This document shows, piece after piece, positions 18,324 to 26,785 of a stretch of 45,503 nucleotides of DNA (positions are counted from its first letter, which is position 1; the number at the start of each line of letters is the position of its first letter). This DNA is from Chloroflexota bacterium (GTDB taxonomy: Bacteria; Chloroflexota; Dehalococcoidia; Lucifugimonadales; Lucifugimonadaceae), in the NCBI GenBank assembly GCA_022567135.1, contig JADFHP010000003.1, forward strand, positions 1 through 45,503, in the 5' to 3' direction. The position numbers and the translations under genes are program-made. Under the pieces are notes generated by a model. The model saw nothing but the letters and a program-made list of their open reading frames with translations. It was not told where the DNA came from and ran no database searches.

Positions 18324-19016
18324 ATGCCAGACCAGTCGGACAGCCAGTGGGACACGCAGAGAGAAGAGTTGCTGGAGGCGGCAAAACTCATGCTGTCGCG
18401 CGGACTCGTCACCGGCACCGCCGGAAACGTCAGCGTGCGGCTCTCTGAATCCTCGGACTGGGCTGATCCCGAGAAACCGGCCTTCCTGGTAACCCCCGGC
18501 TCGGTCTCATACGAGACGATGACCAGGGAAGACCTCGTGGTCGTCAATGGAGAGATCGAGCCGCTTGGCGGCGAGCAGATCCCCTCCACGGAGTCGCTGC
18601 TGCACCACGCCATCTACCGGGCGCGGCCCGACGTCGAGTCTGTAATGCACTCCCACTCGCTCTTCGCAACCGTTGCCGCCGTGACGGGCCGCCCCATACC
18701 GCCCATAGTCGACGAACTGGCCATATATGTCGGCGGCTCGGTTGACGTTGCCGACTATGGCGAGCCGGCCACGGACGAGCTGGCAGAAGCCGGCGTGGCC
18801 GCGCTGGGCCAGAAAGGCGCATGCCTGCTCAGGCACCACGGCATGTGCGCCGTCGGGACGTCGGCCGCCCGCGCGCTGGAGATCTGTACCCTCGTCGAGC
18901 GCGTCGCGCAGATATACTTCTATGCCGCCCTGGCCGATGAAATCCATCTGCTTCCCGCAGACGTCATTGAGCGCGAACGGGCGATATACCGGTTGCGTTC
19001 GGGATTCGAGGTCTAG
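18324..19016 (+). CDS. class II aldolase/adducin family (L-fuculose-phosphate aldolase-like)
   Basis: 230 residues, matching the family length. TGTAGNVSVR is the N-terminal phosphate-binding loop (S/T-G-N-x-S-x-R). STESLLHHAIY contains the catalytic Glu. Zinc ligands are expected from HSHSLFATV and the later LLRHHGMCAVG. Family members cleave ketose-1-phosphates to dihydroxyacetone phosphate plus an aldehyde, or epimerise ribulose-5-phosphate. The 106-base gap to the kinase holds no gene. AGAGAA upstream of ATG serves as a modest ribosome site. Confidence 0.9.
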   Translation: MPDQSDSQWDTQREELLEAAKLMLSRGLVTGTAGNVSVRLSESSDWADPEKPAFLVTPGSVSYETMTREDLVVVNGEIEPLGGEQIPSTESLLHHAIYRARPDVESVMHSHSLFATVAAVTGRPIPPIVDELAIYVGGSVDVADYGEPATDELAEAGVAALGQKGACLLRHHGMCAVGTSAARALEICTLVERVAQIYFYAALADEIHLLPADVIERERAIYRLRSGFEV

Positions 19017-19103
19017 TAGACGCCGGAGGCCGCGCCACACGCCGGCTCGCACCTGCCACCAGGTTCCAGTGCCTGAAAGCCAACACTTAAGAGGGAGTAA
19101 AAA

Positions 19104-19487
19104 GTGCCCGGAGTTCCTGCGTTCATCCTGAGGCGTCTTTACCTGAAGGGAAGCCTCCACAATCGCGAGGACGGCTGGGGGTTCAAGCTCAAGAACACCC
19201 TTGGCGCCGGTTATGCCAGAGGCCTCATTCCGGTCTCCGTAGATGGCGTTGAGATTCCGATGGAGCGGTCGTTCTTCGATAATGAGGGCGCGGAGACATC
19301 TTTCACGGACGTCACGGACGATAACACGTTCGGTCTAAAGCTAAACCGGGAAATCCTGATCTACTTCCGAGGTGAGCCTCTGGAAATGGGGAATCGAAAA
19401 ATAACGATGGGCTTCATAGTCCCCGGCTTAGGCACTTTAAAATTCGATTTCAACGATGATGTGGCCGCGGGTAGAGAGCTTGGCTGA
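19104..19487 (+). CDS. hypothetical protein, about 127 residues
   Basis: I do not recognise a characterised family. The start is GTG 19104 with a very good ribosome site (GAGGGAG). The protein begins MPGVPAFILRRLYLKGSL and appears to be an all-beta soluble domain with FKLKNTLGAGYARGL and SVDGVEIP. An acidic stretch, SFTDVTDDNTFGLKLNREIL, suggests a hydrophobic-ligand or surface role, but this is speculation. No signal peptide or membrane helix is evident. Codon use resembles its neighbours. It overlaps the following epimerase slightly, so they are probably co-transcribed. Confidence 0.75.
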   Translation: MPGVPAFILRRLYLKGSLHNREDGWGFKLKNTLGAGYARGLIPVSVDGVEIPMERSFFDNEGAETSFTDVTDDNTFGLKLNREILIYFRGEPLEMGNRKITMGFIVPGLGTLKFDFNDDVAAGRELG

Positions 19488-20418
19488 GGTCCCCGCGCGC
19501 ATCGCGGTCACCGGCGCATCGGGGTTCTTCGGTAAATACCTTGTAGATCACCTCGCCGGACTCGATCAGGTCGAGTCCATCCTGGCGATGGACGTCCGGG
19601 AGCCGCTCCATGGCACCGGCGAAAAGGTCACCGGCCTCCAGCGCGACGTTCGAGCGCCGATGGAACAGGTTCTCGTAGAGCACGGCATACAGGCTGTGTT
19701 CCACCTGGCCTACCTGGCACGGCCACCGCGCGACGTCGTAGATGCCCGTTCGATCAACGTCAGCGCAACGGCGGCACTGCTCCGAGCCTGCACCGCGACA
19801 GGCATCAAGCGCTTCGTCTACCCCAGCAGCGCCACCGTCTATGGCGCGCGCGCTGGGAATGCCGAACCGTTCACGGAGACAGACGAGCCGAAGCCCAACC
19901 AGGGGTTCCACTACTCCATCGACAAAGTGGCGGCGGAGAATCTGATCGAACGTTGGGCAGCGGAGAGCGATGACGCGATCGCAATTACTTACCGGGGTTG
20001 CCCGGTGATGGGACCGGACACGGATAACTTCATCCTGAACACGCTGAGGATGAGATGGCTGCCCGTCCCCGCGTTCGCGAATCCCACTATGCAGTTTCTC
20101 CATATCGCCGACCAGACAGCCGCGTTCGATGCGGCCCTGACGGCGGATAGAGGCGGCATCTACAACATCGCCGGCGGCGGCACCGTAGAGTGGCGAAGGA
20201 TGATCTCTATGTTTGGCAATCGGCCGGTTCCGGTTCCTGCACGACTTCTCCATTTCATGACCGCAGCCACGTGGCTGCTGCGCCTGCAAAACAGATCTCC
20301 GGGCGACGGCGTGAACTTCATCCGCTACCCCTGGACGATCTCCACGGAGCTTGCGCGATCACAACTTGGATGGACGCCGGAGTACACCTCCGAACAGGCC
20401 CTCCAGGCGGCCATGTAA
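19480..20418 (+). CDS. NAD-dependent epimerase/dehydratase family protein
   Basis: About 312 residues, extended SDR fold. The Rossmann motif is IAVTGASGFFGKYLVDHLA. Catalytic residues lie in YPSSATVYG and GFHYSIDKVAAE (YxxxK as YSIDK). YNIAGGGTVEWRRM matches the C-terminal substrate domain of UDP-sugar epimerase-like proteins. The start is ambiguous: TTG 19480 overlaps the previous stop and gives a normal N-terminus, while ATG 19456 adds eight residues. A role in sugar nucleotide or lipid-linked substrate modification is possible. It is a second epimerase-like gene beside the hopanoid locus, only distantly like HpnA. Confidence 0.85.
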   Translation: MAEVPARIAVTGASGFFGKYLVDHLAGLDQVESILAMDVREPLHGTGEKVTGLQRDVRAPMEQVLVEHGIQAVFHLAYLARPPRDVVDARSINVSATAALLRACTATGIKRFVYPSSATVYGARAGNAEPFTETDEPKPNQGFHYSIDKVAAENLIERWAAESDDAIAITYRGCPVMGPDTDNFILNTLRMRWLPVPAFANPTMQFLHIADQTAAFDAALTADRGGIYNIAGGGTVEWRRMISMFGNRPVPVPARLLHFMTAATWLLRLQNRSPGDGVNFIRYPWTISTELARSQLGWTPEYTSEQALQAAM

Positions 20419-20422
20419 GACC

Positions 20423-21310
20423 ATGAACGGGAACCCCACGCCGGTCATGATCGACACCGATCCCGGCGTGGACGATTTCATAGCCATCCTCATGGCCATT
20501 CGCAGCTCGGAACTCGACTTGCTGGGCCTCACGACCGTCGGAGGGAACACGTCGCTGGAAAACGCGACGCTCAATGCGCTGCGGACTGTGGAGATCGAGG
20601 GCCGGCCTGACATACCGGTCGCCATTGGCGCAGCCGCGGGCAGGACACGGCCATTCGAGTACGCCGACCACTTCCACGGTGAAACGGGACTGGCGATGGC
20701 CCTGCCGGCGCCTGGCATCGAGCCATTGGAGATACCCGCGGTGGCGTGGCTCGCCCAAACCCTGGCCCAACACTCCAACACGATCACGCTGTTACCTGTA
20801 GGGCCGGTCACGAACATTGCCCGGCTCATCGAGGAACATCCTGAGGCTGCCAACCAGATTGACCGCATGATCGTCATGGGCGGCGCCGTGGACTGTCCGG
20901 GAAACGCAACTGACTACGCCGAGTTCAACACCTGGAATGACCCCGAGGCGGCGGAGATCGTCTTCGGGGCCGGGATAAACACGACGCTGATCGGGCTGGA
21001 CGTCTGCAATCAGGTCGCCTTCACCCGGGAAATCATCAGCGACGGCGCCGGTCCCGGACGTTTGATGATGGACGCCTGGTTCGCCGAACATCCCGATAGC
21101 GAGGAGTTCCACCTCTGCGACCCACTCGCCGTCGCGGTCGCCATCGACCCGACGCTGGTTCGCACCGAGTCGATCTCCGTGGCTGTTGACACCTCGGGCG
21201 GCCCCGAGCGCGGCAACACGATGCGGGGCGGCGACGGGCCGCCAATCGATGTCGCGCTGGAGGTCGATGTGGAGCGGGCGGTCCGGTTGATCAGTGGGCT
21301 GGCGCTGTGA
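20423..21310 (+). CDS. inosine-uridine-preferring nucleoside hydrolase family protein
   Basis: 295 residues from ATG 20423, five bases after the epimerase stop. The Ca-binding family signature MIDTDPGVDDFIAILMAI is at the N-terminus, followed by GLTTVGGNTSLENAT. VIMGGAV-type IVMGGAVDCPGNAT and AEFNTWNDPEAAEIVF complete the pattern. The C-terminal metal Asp is in LCDPLAVAVAIDP. The enzyme cleaves N-glycosidic bonds of nucleosides to base plus ribose (salvage). Being next to HpnG/kinase/aldolase genes it could recover ribose, but that link is inference. Confidence 0.92.
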   Translation: MNGNPTPVMIDTDPGVDDFIAILMAIRSSELDLLGLTTVGGNTSLENATLNALRTVEIEGRPDIPVAIGAAAGRTRPFEYADHFHGETGLAMALPAPGIEPLEIPAVAWLAQTLAQHSNTITLLPVGPVTNIARLIEEHPEAANQIDRMIVMGGAVDCPGNATDYAEFNTWNDPEAAEIVFGAGINTTLIGLDVCNQVAFTREIISDGAGPGRLMMDAWFAEHPDSEEFHLCDPLAVAVAIDPTLVRTESISVAVDTSGGPERGNTMRGGDGPPIDVALEVDVERAVRLISGLAL

Positions 21311-21405
21311 TTGCCCGATAGCCACCGATTCGATGGTCCTTATCTCGCCGACGGCCTGCGGCAGTTGGCAAGGTTTATCCGAAGTCGTGCTGCAGATACA
21401 ATCGT

Positions 21406-22503
21406 GTGTTAGAGATCGAGATGAGGTTAAGAAGCGCGCCGCAGGGGATTGCGATGCGCCCGGGGAAGCCAATGCCTGCGACCGCGTTCCAGCAAGTTGA
21501 GCGTGAACTGCTCAACATCGTCCAGTCCGATTTTCCTCTCGTCGAAGAACCGTTCAAAGCCATAGGTGAGCGGCTGGAACTTCCCGAAGCAGAAGTGATC
21601 GAGCTGATTGGCGACCTGAAGCAGAAGAACGTCATCAGGCAGATCAGCGCCATCTTCGACACCCGCCGCCTCGGCTACAAGACATCCCTCGTAGCAATGC
21701 GGTTTTCTGACGACGAGTTGGACGCCGGAGCGCACAAGATCAACGAGCATCCCGGCGTTAGCCACAACTACGGCCGCACGGGCCACTTCAACCTCTGGTT
21801 CACGCTCGCCGTCCCCCCCGATGAGTCCCTTGAAGACTCCATCGACCAGATGGGGCGGGATAGCGGCGCCGAGAGCTGGCGGCTCTTGCCGACGAAACAG
21901 TTCTTCAAGATCGGCGTCAACTTCGACATGGTGAACCAGAAGAGCAACGCAAAAACCAATTTCCTGGATACCGGGAGCTCTGGCGACTCCACCGATTCTA
22001 AATTTGAGATCGACCCGGATTGGAATACCGCCCAGGAACTTTCGGATCAGGACATCGCAGTAATACGGGAACTACAGGAAGACCTGGAACTCGTCAGCCG
22101 TCCGTTCGATGCGATGGCCAAGCGTCTGGGCATGTCTGTTTCTGAACTCTTCGCATACGCCGGCAACATGGTCGCCCGCAAACTGATGCGTCGCTTCAGC
22201 GCAGTCCTCCACCACCGGCGCGCCGGGTTCTCAGCCAACGCCATGGTCGTGTGGCGCGTGCCGGAGGAACGTGCGGAGGAAGTCGGCCTGATGATGGCGA
22301 GTTCCTTACATGTCACGCACTGCTACGAGCGCCCAACATACGATGACTGGCCTTACAGCCACTACACGATGATCCATGCTGCGACCGAAGAAGAGTGCGA
22401 GGTGATCGCAGAAGAGATCGCCGAGATGACAAACATCACCGATCGGCAACTCGTCTACAGCACCCGCGAGTACAAGAAAACCCGCGTCCGTTATTTCGTA
22501 TAG
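21406..22503 (+). CDS. ahbAB: fused AhbA-AhbB-like siroheme decarboxylase (double Lrp/AsnC-type protein)
   Basis: Up to 365 residues with two tandem AsnC/Lrp-like halves. The first spans about 25-180, with winged-helix VERELLNIVQSDFPLV and IRQISAIFDTRRLGYKTSL. The second spans about 210-365, with SDQDIAVIRELQEDLELV, then LMRRFSAVLHHRRAGFSANAM. These two histidine/arginine-rich blocks match AhbA and AhbB, which convert siroheme to 12,18-didecarboxysiroheme in the siroheme-dependent heme pathway. In most organisms these are two proteins; here they are fused through a Gly/Ser linker (TGSSGDSTDS). Start uncertain: GTG 21406, or ATGs at 21421, 21454 and 21472. Its genes of siroheme synthesis follow directly, favouring an enzyme over a transcription regulator. 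Confidence 0.82.
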   Translation: MLEIEMRLRSAPQGIAMRPGKPMPATAFQQVERELLNIVQSDFPLVEEPFKAIGERLELPEAEVIELIGDLKQKNVIRQISAIFDTRRLGYKTSLVAMRFSDDELDAGAHKINEHPGVSHNYGRTGHFNLWFTLAVPPDESLEDSIDQMGRDSGAESWRLLPTKQFFKIGVNFDMVNQKSNAKTNFLDTGSSGDSTDSKFEIDPDWNTAQELSDQDIAVIRELQEDLELVSRPFDAMAKRLGMSVSELFAYAGNMVARKLMRRFSAVLHHRRAGFSANAMVVWRVPEERAEEVGLMMASSLHVTHCYERPTYDDWPYSHYTMIHAATEEECEVIAEEIAEMTNITDRQLVYSTREYKKTRVRYFV

Positions 22504-22558
22504 ACCGCCCTGCCCTGAAGCAAAACCGTTTTAACACCGAATCTCAGGAGACTCTGCC

Positions 22559-23230
22559 GTGCCCGCGTACTACCCGATCTACGTTGACGTAAGGGGCAGA
22601 AACTGCCAGGTCTACGGCGGCGACGCCCACGAGGCCGCACGCAAGATCCGGTACTTCCTTGAGTGCGGCGGCAGCGTCACCTTCTTCTCGCCCGAAGATG
22701 AGACCTGCGACGCACTGCGCCAGCTCGCCGATGAAAGCGCGGTCAAGTGGATCAAACGCGGCTACCGGCCCGGCGACCTGGAAGGCGCATGGATAGTCGT
22801 CGTCGCCGACACCTCGGACGCTGAGATCAATGAGGCGGTCTCCGCCGAGGCGCGGGAGCGCAACGTGCTTCTGAACGTGATGGACGTAGCTCCGCTCTGC
22901 ACGTTCATTGCGCCCTCCATCATCCAGCGCGAAGACGTAACGGTCGCAATCTCCACCGCGGGCACGAGCCCCGCCCTGGCCCGCCGACTCAGGGAGCGGG
23001 TGTCGGACCATGAAACGTGCCAGTGCATGCGCTGGGCAGACCTCGGGCCGACCCTTGCCGACGTACGCACCGATATCAGGGCCCGAAACCTGCCGGTTAC
23101 GCCGAACGAGTGGCAGGAAGTGATGACGGAAGAGCTGCTCGAAGTCTTCGAGTCGGGTGATCGTGACCGCGCGCGACGGATGCTGATTGAAGGGCTCGAA
23201 GCGAAGGCCGCGGCGAAAGCCAGTTCCTGA
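22559..23230 (+). CDS. Met8/CysG-N-like precorrin-2 dehydrogenase (possible ferrochelatase)
   Basis: 223 residues. GTG start with AGGAG eight bases upstream. Conserved catalytic region NVMDVAPLCTFIAPSII corresponds to the N-V-x-D...F-x-x-P-S segment containing the catalytic Asp, and ISTAGTSPALARRLRE matches CysG/Met8. The enzyme oxidises precorrin-2 to sirohydrochlorin with NAD and in some homologues inserts iron. The N-terminal dinucleotide motif is atypical: VYGGDAHEAARKI in place of V-G-G-G-x-V-A-x-R-K, so cofactor binding may differ. It lies between the AhbAB-like fusion and hemC, consistent with siroheme production. Confidence 0.85.
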   Translation: MPAYYPIYVDVRGRNCQVYGGDAHEAARKIRYFLECGGSVTFFSPEDETCDALRQLADESAVKWIKRGYRPGDLEGAWIVVVADTSDAEINEAVSAEARERNVLLNVMDVAPLCTFIAPSIIQREDVTVAISTAGTSPALARRLRERVSDHETCQCMRWADLGPTLADVRTDIRARNLPVTPNEWQEVMTEELLEVFESGDRDRARRMLIEGLEAKAAAKASS

Positions 23231-23248
23231 CACGATAGCGATAGCAAC

Positions 23249-24193
23249 ATGCCCGCAAATACCAGCGCAACAGTTCGCGTCGGCACCCGGGGCAGCGCGC
23301 TCGCGCTGCGCCAGGCCGGGATGCTGGTAGACGCGCTCGCTGAAATCCACGCCCGCGTCCGATTCGAGATCGTCGAAATTTCGAGCCGCGGCGACGCCGA
23401 TCGCGATTCGGATCTCACTCAACTTGGCGTCGGCGTGTTCGTGAAGGCCCTCGAAGACGCCCTTGAAGATGACCGCGTAGATCTCGCGATTCACAGTCTG
23501 AAGGACATGCCCAGCGTCATCCCGCCCGGATTCGAGCTGGCGGCCGTCACCGTCCGTGAAGACCCGCGTGATGCACTTGTCAGCCGGTGGAACTCCCCGT
23601 TCGCCGACCTTCCCGAGGGCGCCCGTATCGGCACCGGCAGCCCACGCCGCAGATCCCAGCTGCTCTCGGCCAGGCCGGATCTGGACGTCTTGCCGATGCG
23701 AGGCAATGTCCCTACCCGCATTTCGAAAGCGATGGCGGGGCCGGATGGCGAATACGATGGCGCTGTGCTGGCGGCCGCGGGCCTGTCGCGGCTCGGCCGC
23801 CTCGACGAGGCCGCCGATTTTCTCGATCCGAGCGTATTCGTGCCCGCGGCCGGACAGGGGTCGCTGGCGGTCGAGATCCGGGCGGGAGACTCGGCAGCCC
23901 GGGAGGTTGCTGCAGCAGTCGCAGATGATGACGCGACCATCGCATCGTTGGCAGAGCGTGCGTTCCTCACCGAGCTGGGCGGTGGATGTTCTGTCCCGGT
24001 CGCTGCATATGGCCGCATGCGGGACGGCTCGCTCGTGCTATCGGGGTTCGTATCTGATCTGGACGGCGAGAAAGCCCTGCGCGAAACCGTCGTAGGAGAC
24101 CCCGACAGGGCTGCCGAGTTCGGCGTAGAACTGGCCAAAACGATGGCAGCCCAGGGCGCACGCGAGCTACTCGCCGAGATACCCCGTGGCTGA
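23249..24193 (+). CDS. hemC: hydroxymethylbilane synthase (porphobilinogen deaminase)
   Basis: 314 residues, normal length. VRVGTRGSALALRQAGML is the N-terminal signature, HSLKDMPS contains the catalytic Asp (about 86), and RGNVPTRISK is the substrate-binding Arg region. The dipyrromethane cofactor is attached to the Cys of GGGCSVPV (Cys 247). It links four porphobilinogens into hydroxymethylbilane in the cytoplasm. Position: 18 bases after the Met8-like gene, and its end overlaps the cobA-hemD fusion by 8 bases. Confidence 0.97.
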   Translation: MPANTSATVRVGTRGSALALRQAGMLVDALAEIHARVRFEIVEISSRGDADRDSDLTQLGVGVFVKALEDALEDDRVDLAIHSLKDMPSVIPPGFELAAVTVREDPRDALVSRWNSPFADLPEGARIGTGSPRRRSQLLSARPDLDVLPMRGNVPTRISKAMAGPDGEYDGAVLAAAGLSRLGRLDEAADFLDPSVFVPAAGQGSLAVEIRAGDSAAREVAAAVADDDATIASLAERAFLTELGGGCSVPVAAYGRMRDGSLVLSGFVSDLDGEKALRETVVGDPDRAAEFGVELAKTMAAQGARELLAEIPRG

Positions 24194-25712
24194 CCGGAAG
24201 AACAGCCGCGGAAAGGTCTCTCTCGTCGGCGCGGGTCCCGGCGACCCGGGCCTGATAACGGCCAAAGGCCTCGAGCGCCTGCGAGACGCCGACGTAGTGA
24301 TATATGACCGGCTGGCCAGCCCACGGCTGCTGGAGGAGGCCGGCCCCGACGCCGAGTTGATCGACGTCGGCAAGATTCCGGGACGCACCCGTCTCCGCCA
24401 GCCCGAGATCAACCAGTTGCTAGTCGAAAAAGCATCCGAGGGCAAGACGATATGCCGGCTGAAGGGCGGCGACCCGTTCGTGTTCGGCAGAGGCGGGGAA
24501 GAGGCCCTGGCCCTGGCTCAGGCAGGCATCAGGTGGGAGGTCGTTCCCGGCGTCACCTCTTCCATCGCCGCGGCGGCTTACGCGGGCATTCCCATCACCC
24601 ACCGAGGCATGGCGACGTCGTTTACGGTCATAACCGGCAGCGAGGACCCGGAGAAAGAGGAGTCGCAGCTAAGCTACAAGGCCATTGCCGGGCTAACAGG
24701 GACCATCGTATTTCTGATGGGTTGGTCGACGCTTCCGGAGATAACCCGGCAGCTCGTCGCGGCGGGCATGCCGTCCGACATCCCCTGCGCGCTAGTGCAA
24801 TGGGGCACCACGGCCTCGCAGAGAACGGTGGCTGGGCCTCTATCGGACATCGCGCACATGGCCGAGGAAGCGGGCCTCTCTAACCCTGCTGCGTTCGTCG
24901 TTGGCGAAGTGACAAGCCTGAGGGACGAACTCGGCTGGTTCGATAACCGCCCGCTGTTCGGCAAAAAGGTGCTCGTCACCCGGACGCGCAGCCAGGCCAG
25001 CCGCCTTCGCTCACTACTTGAGGAGAGCGGCGCAGAGTGCGTGGAGTTCCCCGCCATATCAATCGCTCCCCTCGAAGACTCGTCACAACTCGATGCGGCG
25101 GTTGCGAACCTCGGACGCTACGACTGGGTGGTGTTCTCCAGTTCCAACGGCGTCCGCGGCCTCGCCAGCCGACTGGAAGCCCGCGGCGGCGATGCACGCT
25201 CGTTTGCAGGTGTGAAGGTGGCGGCGATTGGCCCGGCCACCGGCGAGACTGTAAAAGCCGAACTCGGCATCTCGGCCGATCTCGTCCCGGACGACTACGT
25301 GTCGGAGGCCATGGTCGATGCGCTTTCCGGGGAAGGCATCAAGGGAAAGAAAATCCTGGCCATCCGGTCAGACCTGGGTCGAGACGCGCTGGAGAGCGGG
25401 CTCGCCGTAGCCGGCGCGCAGGTGGACGCCATAGTCGGCTACGAGACGAAGGTGCCCGAAGACTCAGCTGAAAAAGCCGCGGCCGCATTTGACGCGGGCA
25501 TCGACATCACGACGTTCACCAGCTCGTCCGGCGTCGATAATCTCGTCGATCTGCTCGGAGGCGATACGTCCCGCATCAACGATACAGTTGTAGCGTGCAT
25601 GGGGCCGATTACGGCCGAGCGGGCGGAAGAACGGGGCGTCCGAGTGGATGTCATCTCCCCGGAGCGGACCATGGAGGCGCTCGTGGAGTCAATCGTGGAG
25701 CACCTGTCGTGA
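24186..25712 (+). CDS. cobA-hemD: fused uroporphyrinogen-III C-methyltransferase / uroporphyrinogen-III synthase
   Basis: 508 residues carrying two enzymes. Residues about 10-250 are a SUMT/CobA domain: VSLVGAGPGDPGLITAKGLE, VIYDRLASP, CRLKGGDPFVFGRGGEE, VVPGVTSSIAAAAYAGIP and TGTIVFLMGW. It methylates uroporphyrinogen III twice to precorrin-2. Residues about 260-508 are HemD: KKVLVTRTRSQASRLRSLLE, VFSSSNGVRGL, AIGPATGETVKAELG and FTSSSGVDNLVDLL. It cyclises hydroxymethylbilane to uroporphyrinogen III. GTG start overlaps the hemC stop; the stop overlaps hemB by 4 bases (GTGA). Such fusions are known in several bacteria. Confidence 0.96.
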   Translation: MADRKNSRGKVSLVGAGPGDPGLITAKGLERLRDADVVIYDRLASPRLLEEAGPDAELIDVGKIPGRTRLRQPEINQLLVEKASEGKTICRLKGGDPFVFGRGGEEALALAQAGIRWEVVPGVTSSIAAAAYAGIPITHRGMATSFTVITGSEDPEKEESQLSYKAIAGLTGTIVFLMGWSTLPEITRQLVAAGMPSDIPCALVQWGTTASQRTVAGPLSDIAHMAEEAGLSNPAAFVVGEVTSLRDELGWFDNRPLFGKKVLVTRTRSQASRLRSLLEESGAECVEFPAISIAPLEDSSQLDAAVANLGRYDWVVFSSSNGVRGLASRLEARGGDARSFAGVKVAAIGPATGETVKAELGISADLVPDDYVSEAMVDALSGEGIKGKKILAIRSDLGRDALESGLAVAGAQVDAIVGYETKVPEDSAEKAAAAFDAGIDITTFTSSSGVDNLVDLLGGDTSRINDTVVACMGPITAERAEERGVRVDVISPERTMEALVESIVEHLS

Positions 25713-26704
25713 CACCGGCCGATCGTCTGGAGAACTTCTATCGCGGACGCCGGAACCGCCATACGGCCGCGCTGCGCAGCATGGTGCGCGAGACCCGGCT
25801 CTCGGTAGACTCGTTCATGTACCCGATGTTCGTCACCCACGGCACGAACGTCCGGCGGCCCATCGAGCCGATGCCCGGCATTTTCCAGCTGTCCATCGAT
25901 CAACTTGAGGCTGAAGTCAACGAGGTCGTGGACCTTGGGATTCGTTCGGTGCTCCTGTTCGGCATTCCCGCCGACAAGGACGCACGCGGCACGGGCGGCT
26001 ATGCCGAGGACGGCATCGTCCAGGAAGCCACTCGCGCCATTAAGGCGGCCCAGCCCGGCCTTCTCGTCGCCACGGATGTCTGCCTCTGCGAATACACGGA
26101 CCACGGCCACTGCGGCATCCTGCTGGATGACGGCTCGGTCGATAACGACGCCACCCTGGAGTTGCTTGCGCAGACTGCGGTGAGTCATGTCGAGGCAGGC
26201 GCAGACATCGTCGCGCCGTCGGCGATGATGGACGGCCAGGTAGCCGCTATCCGCCAGTCCCTCGATCTTGGCGGCCACGAGTCGACAACGCTACTCGCCT
26301 ACGCCGCCAAGTATGCGTCTGCCTTCTTCGGCCCGTTTCGCATTGCCGCTGAATCTGCCCCGCAGCAGGGCGACCGGCGCTCCTACCAGATGGACCCGGC
26401 CAACGGTCGCGAGGCGATGCGGGAGATTGCCGCCGATATCGAAGAGGGCGCCGACATCGTGATGGTCAAGCCGGCCCTGGCCTACCTGGACGTGATCCAA
26501 AATGCCCGCCGCATGAGCAGCGTCCCGGTCGCCGCGTACAACGTGAGCGGAGAGTACGCCATGATCAAGGCCGCCGCCGCCAACGGCTGGCTGGACGAGA
26601 AGCAGGCGACGCTGGAGACGCTGACGGCGATCACAAGGGCCGGCGCGGACATCATCCTGACGTATCACGCCAAAGAAGCGGCCAGGTGGCTCGCCGAAAG
26701 CTGA
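25709..26704 (+). CDS. hemB: delta-aminolevulinic acid dehydratase (porphobilinogen synthase)
   Basis: 331 residues from GTG 25709; the open frame runs further upstream but only inside hemD. Zinc-type metal-binding segment DVCLCEYTDHGHCGIL is present. Schiff-base lysines are expected in AYAAKYASAFFGPFR and in the MVKPALAYLDVI motif; YQMDPANGREAM is the conserved substrate loop. It condenses two aminolevulinates into porphobilinogen. Last gene of the tetrapyrrole run; hemA/hemL are not in the window. The 81-base convergent gap to the next gene contains no clear terminator. Confidence 0.97.
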   Translation: MTPADRLENFYRGRRNRHTAALRSMVRETRLSVDSFMYPMFVTHGTNVRRPIEPMPGIFQLSIDQLEAEVNEVVDLGIRSVLLFGIPADKDARGTGGYAEDGIVQEATRAIKAAQPGLLVATDVCLCEYTDHGHCGILLDDGSVDNDATLELLAQTAVSHVEAGADIVAPSAMMDGQVAAIRQSLDLGGHESTTLLAYAAKYASAFFGPFRIAAESAPQQGDRRSYQMDPANGREAMREIAADIEEGADIVMVKPALAYLDVIQNARRMSSVPVAAYNVSGEYAMIKAAAANGWLDEKQATLETLTAITRAGADIILTYHAKEAARWLAES

Positions 26705-26785
26705 GGCAGCGCTGCACTGGCCCGCTGCGGACTCCTGAAACCGATTTCGCCGGGCGACCCGACGCCATTTGAGTAACGCCTTTTG

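Noticed and set aside
21406-22503. Transcription regulator of the Lrp/AsnC family
   Set aside because: Two tandem AsnC halves carry the AhbA- and AhbB-type blocks, and the gene heads a siroheme operon; an enzyme is the better reading, though a regulator is not excluded.
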